A stretch of 64,000 nt of DNA from Antedon mediterranea (lineage: Eukaryota > Echinodermata > Crinoidea > Comatulida > Antedonidae). The notes beneath the pieces are model-generated. The model did not search any database. It was not told where the DNA came from and worked only from the letters and a program-made list of their open reading frames with translations. The stretch spans positions 30,205,871 through 30,269,870 of the forward strand of contig NC_092676.1 in assembly GCF_964355755.1 (NCBI RefSeq), given 5' to 3'. Shown piece after piece: positions 25,301 through 37,300 of the stretch (position 1 is its first letter; each line of letters opens with the position of its first letter). Position numbers and translations under genes: made by a program.

Positions 25301-28300
25301 GTTTAGTTTTTTTGTTATGGTAATGCAATGTTAATGGTACACTAGGCAATCCCAGATTGAATGTAAAAACAGTTTTGGTTTTTAACATAGGATTATGTAT
25401 TTAAGCTTGCTATTTACACATCATTATGGTCTAACACAAAATAATGTTAATGTTTATGCTTAATAGTTATTGTAACACTGACCCTTACAAGACCCCATCT
25501 AGTTAGTTTGAATTTGAACAGATAGTGCTGATAATACTACATACAGGGATGGATCCAAGGGGGTGCCCAGCCCAATTTTAATGCAAAAGATAGGACATTA
25601 AGTTAAACTCATCCTCATTACACCATTTTTAGGCCCTGGGCCCACCCTATTTCAAAATCCTCAATCTGCCACTGATATACTTAAAATCTACAAGTATATT
25701 TGATTTTTCTTATTTCTACTGAAATATAGCCATTTTATAGACAACCTTCATTATATTCTCAGGACATGAACTTAATATTTATGAGTATCTAAAATGTCAC
25801 ATCAAGCTGTTTGTGTGAAGTATATCTTTCTTTATTACAGATCCCGTAAGACATTGCCAGGTCCAGTTATTCACTTAAGTGATTGCCCTACTGATCAAAA
25901 CAAGGTATGCTTATTCTTGCTTGTAACCTGCTTAAATTGACGTTATATCTTAAAGCTCTGTCCACACTATCAAACTTTATATGACAAAAAATGTAATGTG
26001 CCTATATAGGGACAGGATGATGTCATATCACTACCATATTTAAGCATATCCCTACCATATTTGGGCATGCCACATTTTTTTTTGTCAAACTAGTTCGATA
26101 GTGTAGACAAAGCTTAAAAATGTCTTTGATATTCTTTTGTTTCGCTTTAAATGAAAGACTTTTCGTGAAAGAGTTGGCAGCCATTGATTGAATCAATTAT
26201 TGATTTTTTTTTTTTATGCTTTTAAATGATTTTATAGTTGTTGATTGGCTTTGAATCTGGTACTGCTGTAATCTGGGACCTCCGTACCAAAGCAGCTGAG
26301 AATCGTTTTAATGGAGCTCAGCCGATACGCTCAATAAGCTGGCACTTTGAGGGACGTCAGTTTATGTGCAGCCATACAGATGGCTCATTAAGCTGTTGGG
26401 ATATCAAGTCTCCTTCTAAGCCAATCAGCGTCACTTATCCACATGGTAAGCAGCAGTTCAATTTCTCTTTATTTATCTCATAAACAAACAAAACACAAAA
26501 AAGGAGTAAAACAAATTTTTTAAAAGATGAAAGGGACCTTGAGCATACTTCATGCCTTGAGGAAACCACAAGGGGCTTGTGATAGGAGGCCAACTAAAAA
26601 CTAGTTACATTAAGATACCGTAATTGCCGAATAGATCATGATAGAACCAACAGGGAACTTGCATCGTTAGGGAATACCATTTTAACCTGGGTAAACAAAG
26701 TAAGTAATAATTTAAAATAAAAAAGAATTAATACTAAAGAATCACTAACGGGTTTGAATAAATAAAATGTTTACAAACTTTTTTTTTAACCAGGGAAAGT
26801 AGCAGTGAAAGGTGGTAAACCAGTGGACCCATGTGCACCAATTATGAAGGTGGAATGGAAATCTGCTAAATTAGGGTAAAGCATTCTCTTTTTTCATTGC
26901 TTTGTAGTCAATTGCACAATTACCAGATATGTTACCTTAAGCTCTGTCTACACTATCAAACTTCATGTGATGTACATATATATTATCATTATTATCAAAA
27001 TTTATAAAGCGTCAATTCAAAGACCGACAGGATGATGCCATATCACTACCCTATTTAGGCACATCACACTTTTTTTGTCAAACTAGCTTGATAGTGTAGA
27101 CAGACCTTTAAACATAACAGTGACACTCTGAATTAAATCCAATTAAACAACTTGGATGAATTATAGCAATATATTAAATTATATTGTGCCTTAATTTCAG
27201 TGAGCCTTATGTGATATTCTCCGGAGGTTTATGCCAAGAAAAGGGGGGAACAGGAACCCCTTGTGTGACCATCATTCAGGGCAAGAATACCACAGTCCTT
27301 GAGATGGAGTATCCGGTCATTGACTTTGTAAGCCTGTGTGAAACACCATGGCCAAGTGGTAAGTACATACTTAGTTGCATCTTACTTGTTTGTTTAAAGA
27401 ATAATTAGCAAGAAATCATATTAAAGGAAAGGAACACCCTGGGCTAAATGTGCCACTGTGCTTATAGATAAATGTAATAAAAACATGATTACAATGGTTC
27501 AAGGTACAATAGTAAGCAATTTAGTTAAAAAATAGACTTTTAAACGACAAAATATCGGAAATTGAACAGCGCCATTTTGACAGGTTAAGAGCAATTATGT
27601 GACGTCAGATTAGGTGGACGCATTCAAGCAAATCCAAGCGCCCATCGTCTTAGTACAGTATTTCAATATGGAAGTGCGGGATATAACCATAAATAAAATC
27701 AATTAAATAGCCTAACATACCTAATATTTTCGGAATATGGCTTGGAGTTTTTATAATTCAAAAAATTTGGAACCAGAATATACAGAAAGAGAGTTAGTTT
27801 TGCGTCGTGCTGATGAGGAAAAAAGAAGAAAAGAAGAACATTCTCGAGCATAACAAGCCGTCGAAGAATGGTGTATATTCGGCCAGTGTATCTGTACTGT
27901 ATGCCTTACTAGGCCTAGAACTCGTGTTGAACGAAAATAAAGTAGACACTGCATCGTCAACCAACAGCCTCCGTTTCGAAGGTTTGCCAGTTAATTCCCC
28001 TACCAAATCCCGTTTGAAACAGCTAGGCAATAAAAGTAACAATAGATTAACAATAGCTGAAAGATTTACGAATTGGCTTGCAGAAGAAAAGATCGATCGA
28101 AGGTTTGTTTACCAAGCCAGCGCATGCTCATACCGTGTCATCGCCGTCCTGCATGACCGCATGTCGCGTTATTAGCCAATCATATTAGCGGATTCGCTTA
28201 GCCAATAGAAGCGCTGAATGCAACCGCGAATCTTAAAATTTTCGTCGGCCGTATCTGACGTCACAAACAGGCTGCCATGAGCACAAGATGGCGATTTTCA

Positions 28301-31300
28301 AATGTCTTGAAAACAGCTTTAAAATCCTGTTTACTAGAAAACTACAAATCCGATTTAAACATAAATTGTGCTGAATATTAAGTTGGTAGGGTTACTTTTA
28401 TAATAGTTAGGTAAGATATTAGGGTGTTCCTTTCCTTTAAAATGAAAAAAGGTTGATTTATAAATGTTTGTTGTTGTTTAGCAGAGAACCAAGACCCTCA
28501 TGCCATACTAGTGTTGTTGAACAATGACTTAGTAGTGATTGACCTCATGTCACCAGGGTAAGTACATACTAGTGTTGTTGAACAATGACTTAGTAGTGAT
28601 TGACCTCATGTCACCAGGGTAAGTACATACTAGTGTTGTTGAACAATGACTTAGTAGTAATTGACCTCATGTCACCAGGGTAAGTACTCTTCTCACTTAT
28701 CTTTTGTTTTAAAGTGATAAGAATTAGGAAAAATACCAATAAATTAAACTCTCTTAGCACTTTTAAGTGTTAAAACACCTTTGTGTGACCTAATATGTCT
28801 GTTTTCCAAAAATTATGGTATTTCAAATGTGTTTTTAATAGTAAAATAAAATAAGTCTAATTTTGGAAGTTTTTCCAGACTGGTATAGTTGGTTCTGTTT
28901 ATTGTGTAGATATCCATGTTTTGAGAACCCATACCCAATGGATTTACATGAATCGCCCGTGACATGTGTACAATACTTTGCTGATTGTCCCGCTGATCTG
29001 ATACCTGTCCTCTACTCTGCCGGATCCAACAGTAGCAGAAAAAAGACATCTTATAGTAAAAAGGTAAGTCTACAATCAGTTTAATAGTTGAACTGTAATC
29101 TGTAGCAAGAGAAAATGAATCAAGTGTGGTACTAATGAAGTAGTCTTATACTAAATGCTATTTGTTATTACAGAATTGGCCAATAAAAGGTGGACAATGG
29201 GGCACTGGTGGAAGTAGTGACCAAGAGATCATTATTACTGGGTAAACATTCATGTAATATGTTAAAATGACAATTATACATAATAAATATGTTCCATAAA
29301 TGATGATATAACTCCTTTCAGCAATTTACTGTAACTGTAACATTGAATTTTCATTTCTTGACTAAAGCTCTGTCTACATTATCAAACTTTATGTGACAAC
29401 AAAATGTGATGTGCCCATATATGGACATGATGATGTTATATTACTACCATATTTGGGCATCACACTTTTTTTGTTAAACTAGTTTGATTGTGTAGACAGA
29501 GCTCAACTTTGGTTAGTATACCCAGCAGATGAACTTCAAAAGATAAAATATATTAATAAAATGTAATATTAAGGAAGGTTGTGCCTGTCCACCCCATCAC
29601 CATTGTATTGAATATATAATTAATTTTAATCAATATTTTGTTTGTTTTTGTATCAAAGCCATGCAGATGGATCATTGAAATTCTGGGATGCATCCCAAGG
29701 TAGGCATTGAAATTGTTATAGTTTAAAAGTGAACCAAACACGTTATCTTTACAGTGACTAAATCTCTAAACTATCAAACTAGTTTGACAATCATAAGAGT
29801 GATGTGCCAAAATATGGTAGTGATATGACATCATCACATCCATATTTTCATTTCATTTATTTATTCGAACACAATCAGGCAAGGGGTTGCAACAGCAACA
29901 ATGCGCCATAACAAGTGAGTGTCCGCAACCCCTACAACAAACTTCAAAATACAATTATAAAAATAATAAAAAATGTGTAATATATGGCACATCATATTTT
30001 TGTGTCACATAAAGTTTGATAGTGTAGACAGAGCTTTAGAATTAAACTGTTATATTTGTCATAGAATTTCAATCAAAAACAATTTGTTTTTACAGTGACA
30101 TTACAAGTACTCTACAAATTAAAAACAGCCAAGGTTTTTGAAAGAGGCAAACAGCATAAGAGTCTGGATGGTGATGAAGAACCGTATGCTGTACAGAAGA
30201 TTACCATGTGTCCTGACAGTCGTATTCTGTTAGTAGCTGGTGCCAGTGGACACTTGCTGCTCTATAGGTTCAGTAAGCTGGAGGCATCTTGTGAGATTAC
30301 GGTGAGTATGTCTTTGTCTTTCTCGTATGCTGGTCTTTGTCTTTCTCGTATGCTGGTCTTTCTTTCTCTTTCCTGCTCTGGCAAATAACAAAAAAAAACA
30401 AATTTATCTGTTTATCCACTGGTAAGCAGCACTCGTACTACGCCACTCTTGGTTTGTGTAATATATCTTTCTTACAGTCAGGTTGGCTGTTTTTACATTA
30501 AATTGATGTAGTGGCACAGTGTCTTGATAGTTGACATGCTTGCTTTCCATCCCAGAGTTCAAATCCTAGTTTTTCTGAAGACCATTACAGTGGCATTTAC
30601 TAAAGTCCCATATGAAACTTGGTTTAGAAAGCATGGGTTTCCCAGTCAACTCATTAGTGGAGGTTGTTATCTCTTTCACTTGGATTGAAGAATTTAAAAA
30701 GAAAAAACAGATAGATCTAGTGTATTTTGATAGGATTTTATAATTATTTATTTTGATTAATAAATTTCTGGCCAGAGTTTGGAAATATCAATTGTGTACG
30801 AAGTAGAGGATCCAGATACACCTGAGACGGAACTACCACCGATGCCAACTCCAAACTCACTCAAGCGTAACACAAGTACCCTCAGCGCTGAGAGCACAGC
30901 GGGTATTTCAAACAACGTACCACCACCAGCAGCCCCACCAAGTCCAAACCCCAGCACCGGTGCTCACAAACCAAGTACCAGCTCTGGTGAAGGTATGCGA
31001 GATGGTGTTCCGAATCTGAAAGTAAAATCAGGCCTTCAGAAATATACAATGGGATATCAACCAGACCTTTGCTGTCAGTTACTTTGGACCGAAGGAGAAC
31101 CACCGCCGCTTGTAACATGCCTTCAAATTAACTCATTCTACGGTTTGTAAGTGGAGTTTTCTTATGTACATTTATGAATATTCATAACTATTTACATTTC
31201 TTAAATATTACTATGCTTTTTAATATTGATATGGTGGTATAGTCATTGTAGTGTGATAATTAAATAAAGTTTAAAAATTAAAAACTATTTTTTAAAACTA

Positions 31301-34300
31301 TACGTTGTATAATCGTTCAGAATTGCATTCATCAGCTTCAATCATATTTTTTGGAAGAGTTGCAACAATTTATAGTTGTAGTATAGTAGAATTATTTGAA
31401 CTGTATACTCGTTCAGAATTGCGTTTGGTACTGTGAATGGTCTTGTAATAGTGGATTACATACAGAAGACCTGCTTGCTTCACATGGGTACGCCAAATCT
31501 TTACGGCTCTGCTGACCCGTATCAGCGCACTCCGAGGTCACCTAAGAAACCCAAAGTTCCACAAAGTCTTGGAGATATTGTTGAACAACTGACGGATTCA
31601 GAACGGTCAAGACAAGCTACAGGTGCAGTAGCTGCAGCTGAACAGGTCAGTTAACTATGGTCAAGTTTGGTCAAGACCTGCATTGAATTATACATTTAAT
31701 GGCCACCTGAACACACTGTAGATTTTCTTTTGTAACTGAATATACTGGGTATAGGGTGATCTTGCATAATTAAAAAAATTTAAGCTCTGTCTACACTATG
31801 AAACTTTATGTGACAAAAAATGTGATATGCCGATAAATGGAAATGATGATGTCATATCACTACTATATTTGGGCACATCACTACCATTTTTGGGCACATC
31901 CCATTTTTTTTTGTCAAACTAGTTTGATAGTGTAGACAGAGTATTCGTTAAGATACAATTTAATAGATCTAATTACTAGTAAACATCATTTGGTTTTTTG
32001 CTTTGTTTTAGCCAAATGGAATTTGTGTCAGTCCAACTGGTAACAACTCAAAGAAGATGAAATCTGTGACTGATGGTAAACTAACTAGGAGTAAGTCTCA
32101 AACTTCATCCCGAAGAGTGACCAAAACACAATCGAATCCATGCGACACAGGAGCTAATGGGGATAGAGATAAGGACAGTGCGGATGCTAGCGGAGTTGGA
32201 GGAATATTTAGCGGCCTCTTAAGTCAGTCACGCAGTACATTTTCCTTATTTGGAAGTCAAGGTCTCACCCTCCAGTTTGTCCAATATTATCTTCATTTTT
32301 CATTTTCATTTCATTTTTTGAAAAAGAAAACCAAAACATTTTTCATTCAAATTTTTTATTTTTTTTTTTCGCCAAAGAAAACGTTTCATTTCAAACGCAT
32401 GTGCCATGTCTTGATCAAAAGAGAAAGAAAAACATCATTTAAAAAAATATATACAAGAAATAAAACAGGAAAAAAAACAGCAAAGCACATCTATCAGTCA
32501 ATTTATTACTATCTTAAATACATCTTGCATTTTGCAAAAATTCTTGCATGCATATTTATATTAATTGACCTGACCTTGAATGACCTGACCTTGAATCAAT
32601 CTTTTGTTGGCATTTATATTGGATTATTAATTTAAATATTTGAATGCTACGTAATAATGAAATTGTGAATAAATTTAGTTGTATTGGAATAATAAAAATG
32701 TCTCATAAATACAAACATTTCAAATAAAAACTATAAAACACATATTAAACACTTTTGGTGAAAAGAATTTAATTTGTACGCTTAATATGTTGATTCAAAT
32801 AATGATTTTGAAATATATATATAATTTTTTTCAACGTAATAATTATGCCTTTTGTAATACCTTATAATCTGATTGTAAATTGATTTATATAAGTATAATA
32901 TAATACTGAATTTACGTGTTTACTTATAACAGCTTAGAACTAACAGCAATATAACATAATAATGCTTATTCGTACTCAAACTTAAATATGATGATAATGT
33001 AATTTCTTAATAATAATTTTAGAATTATAATATGCAATAGCTTGCATTGTACAGTGTAGCACTAATAACATCTTATTCTATTATAATAATACTAACGCAT
33101 TCAACATACACAAATCATTCTCATTACTATTATATATTAATCTCATTCTATAGCATGTGGCATTTTACATTACTGCGCTTTATAAATCATTTTTATAGTA
33201 TTCATTTTAGCATGCATTCATTTTTATTTTGTACTTTTCAATTGAATTTATATATCTTCCATATTTCATTTTTTTTTTTATAAATTATATGATTCTATAA
33301 CTTTTTAATTTTGAATCAATACATATAGAAAAGGTTAATCTCTAAAGCATTAAAATAATAATTCAAACATCGGTAAAACTATAAATTACATTTTTTTTTC
33401 AAGCTGCTTTCCTTTTTTATCGCTTAATCTTTTAATTTGCTTTTTGGAAGATAAAAATATTTTCGCAGATTTATATTTTGCTTTTACCATGCAGTCATTT
33501 CAGTACCATTTCAAGATGTATTGTCTGAATTATGACTAATTTAAACTGTTCAATCATTAATATAATAATAATAATTTCTAAGGTTGATTTAATCACCTTA
33601 TTTCAATAAATTGTTGTAAAGCTCTGTCTACACTATCAAACTTGACAACAAAATGTAATGTGCCCATATATGGATATGGTGATGTCATATCACTACCACA
33701 TTTGGGCACATCACACTAGTTTGTTAGTGTAGACAGAGCTTAAGGGTTGAGCAGGGTAAACTATATGACAGACAATACTTCTTATCACAAATAATGATAC
33801 AGTAAATCTTCATCTCAGTGGCAGCAAGATGGCACCTATGCTTAACATGGTTACTTTCTCTTCTTCACCGTCAATATTGATGAATGAAGATAATTTGCAT
33901 AACTGGAGGGAACTTTGATTATTCCATGCACTATATTAATTGGAGTCCTTTCACCTGTGTCTGTATATTCCTTATCACTGTTTTGGCTTTCTCCACAATT
34001 TGCTATGTTGGCATTATGACTGGTAAAACACTTGGAATTCTCCTTATTTGTCCACTCTGTCTCCGTCTTCGTCGTCGCTTCTTCCTCTGTTATTATCCAC
34101 TAATATTGGATGTACTATTTGCACTATTACATTTTATTGCAAATGTTGTACCCATATTTGGTTACTGTCTTTCCATTTATGGTCATTTTACTAATATGGG
34201 TATATTACAGTTTGTGATAATTTATAATAATAGTATGAAACTGCTATATAAGGCGTTATCTACAGTTGGAACTTTATTTTTACTGCTTGTAGGCTAACAA

Positions 34301-37300
34301 TAGAGACAGGTTGTAGATTCTGCCTCTTTTATTCATCACACATCTATTAACAAATTCATCTCTTTAACAACAACATTGTAATCTGAAAGATGTACACTAG
34401 CTGATATAACAGCTGCAAGTCTACTCTTTAATATCTAAGGACTGTGGTCCAATTTCTCTCAATGTTTTCAAGCTTTCTGCATATCTATTTTTTGATATCA
34501 ACATTTTATATCTATTTATAACTTGCTTTATATACTTACTTATTGCTGTTATAGCATTGACATGGAGTAACCTTTGATGTGTTATTCTATACAGTACATA
34601 CAATATTATACGCTTCTTGTTTTGTATATACCAATTTTCCTTATTTAATAGTCCTAATACTTGGTTCCCACTAGAGACGCAACACAAGGACGTAACGCAA
34701 CATAAGTGATTTGACCAATCACACGCGATTATTCAAAGGGTTGCTTGTCATTGGTCAACTTGCTTACATTGTGTCTGCATTGTGTCTGCGTTGTCTCCAG
34801 TGGGAACTAAGTTTAAAGAGTGATATCGACATGCATGGATTGAATACTTGTTATTTTATGATAAATTAGTTAAACGCAAGAAATATAGGTATTTCTAAAA
34901 TGAATGCCATGTTCTGCATGTGGACTTGAATGTGTATGGTTAATCTGTGGTGTCAACAAGGATAATATGCACTCTTTAATGCACCTACTGTATATCCATA
35001 TATAGACAATAAGTATTTTATAAGAATATATAAATGGTTATTTTGATACAAAACATTAAATGGTCCTATTACAATAGTTTTTTAAGTTGAATCTTTTATG
35101 TTGATATAAAGTTTTCCAGTACACCACATGTATTTTGTTTCCTTTCAATCACTATACTTGATAGTCCTTCAGAACTAAATATGTGTGGTGTACCGCAAAC
35201 TGTATATATTAACATATTGATTTCAGCATGCAAACCTTCAAACAATATAGAATATCTTATATATATCTTATAATTCAATATAGGAAAGGTTTGTTCAGTT
35301 TATATCAAATAGTATGTAGATCATAGTGTAGAAATGGCTAGGGACTAGAAGTACATACTGAATTTAATGACAACCTGCTTTAAATCTTCTTAGGCTGTAA
35401 ATTGTCTTACTTTACATTGTGTGGGTTTTATTATGGATTTTAACAGCTTATTCTAATGTCATTTTAGGTGCTTATTAATAACTAAAATGCTTTTTAATGT
35501 AACTTTCATGAAACATAACATTTCCAAGTCATTGACACCATCAAGAAATGCATGCATACAAAAAGTATCATAACTTATGTATAGTAATTCATACAATGAA
35601 TAAGTTCATCCCTTCATGGTGTTAATGACAATTTTTTGAATGCCATCAAAGAATTTGGGTAACCATTAATAACCTATATTGTGAGTGACTTGTATAATAT
35701 TTAAACAAGCTTATCCAAATTCTTTGATGGTCATTTCATATATTATAGTATTAGTACTGTATATGACCAGTATAGTCCCATGGTATAAAATTTGGCCAAA
35801 ATCAGGGTGTAGCATTACACCCGGATTGCATTAACAATCGAGTATATCAAATTATTGTATCTGAAGTTGCCTAAATTAGAAAGTGGGATTATACCCAAGC
35901 ATGAGATTATACTGTGTTATATACGATAGTATTTATACCCCTTTCACATTTGCAAAATGTAACAACTTGTAACCAGGTTTGCATAGTGTGAATACAATCT
36001 TGTGGAAAATCTCCCGAGAGAACTCGACACAAAAACAGACTGATGAGAGGCCTGTCTTGTTCCGAGATGTCCTGAGTTGTTGCTACATATGCGTGTATGA
36101 AAACAAGTAATAAGTCTAGAGATCAAACCTGGTTACAAGTTGTTACAAGTTGTAACAATTTATGCAGATGTGAAAAGGGTATTAGTAATAGTAAATATTT
36201 TTTTGTGAGGAATGTTTGATTTGTACTTTTTGTATACTTCTTTACTAATGCTTTTCTCTCATTTTCTTCTCTTCTTTTAGATCGAAGTGAGAGTTCGTTT
36301 ACTCAGTCTCGCAGTTCTAGCATGTCAAGTCTGGACAGAGAGTCTAAGGAGGGTGTACAGAGTCTGTATTTTGTGGAGTCCTATGCAAGAAAAACAGGCA
36401 AGTACAAAAACTATTAATAATCTATATTAAAATATTGCCATAATAACTAACATCATTATTAACATCACCTCTTACATGAAGTATTAGCGGTTTTTGAGTG
36501 TTTGTTACTACTTGAAAGTTGTCATAGTGTTTTAAAAAATTGTCGAAAAGAATAACAATGAAAATAGAATGGACCAATGTAGGTATGATAGATGCCACAC
36601 AGTGGCTTACTAAACATTAGGTGTCATCTTTGTATCTAGTATGGACCAATGTAGGTATGATAGATGCCACACAGTGGCTTACTAAACATTAGGTGTCATC
36701 TTTGTATCTAGTATGGACCAATGTAGGTATGATAGATGCCACACAGTGGCTTACTAAACATTAGGTGTCATCTTTGTATCAAGTATGGACCAATGTAGGT
36801 ATGATAGATGCCACACAGTGGCTTACTAAACATTAGGTGTCATCTTTGTATCAAGTATGGACCAATGTAGGTATGATAGATGCCACACAGTGGCTTACTA
36901 AACATTAGGTGTCATCTTTGTATCAAGTATGGACCAATGTAGGTATGATAGATGCCACACAGTGGCTTACTAAACATTAGGTGTCATCTTTGTATCAAGT
37001 ATGGACCAATGTAGGTATGATAGATGCCACACAGTGGCTTACTAAACATTAGGTGTCATCTTTGTATCAAGTATGGACCAATGTAGGTATGATAGATGCC
37101 ACACAGTGGCTTACTAAACATTAGGTGTCATCTTTGTATCAAGTATGGACCAATGTCGGTATGATAGATGCCACACAGTGGCTTACTAAACATTAGATCT
37201 CATCTTTTTATCGAGTATGGACCAATGTAGGTATGATAGATGCCACACAGTGGCTTACTAAACATTAGGTGTCATCTTTGTATCAAGTATGGACCAATGT

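Larger units (their letters stand above)
32262..36280 (+). other. Tomosyn intron 17 (4 kb) in the hypervariable linker
   Basis: Donor CAAG|GTCTCA, acceptor TTCTTTTAG. The exon 17 frame stays open 374 bases into the intron (to 32635), giving a Lys- and Phe-rich extension if the intron were retained. The intron also holds copies of MITE families 1 and 2, a 240-bp fold-back element, a 16-bp hairpin, and an unassigned 137-codon ORF (33884-34297). The phase-1 join to exon 36281 rebuilds the Ser-rich linker. Confidence 0.75.
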
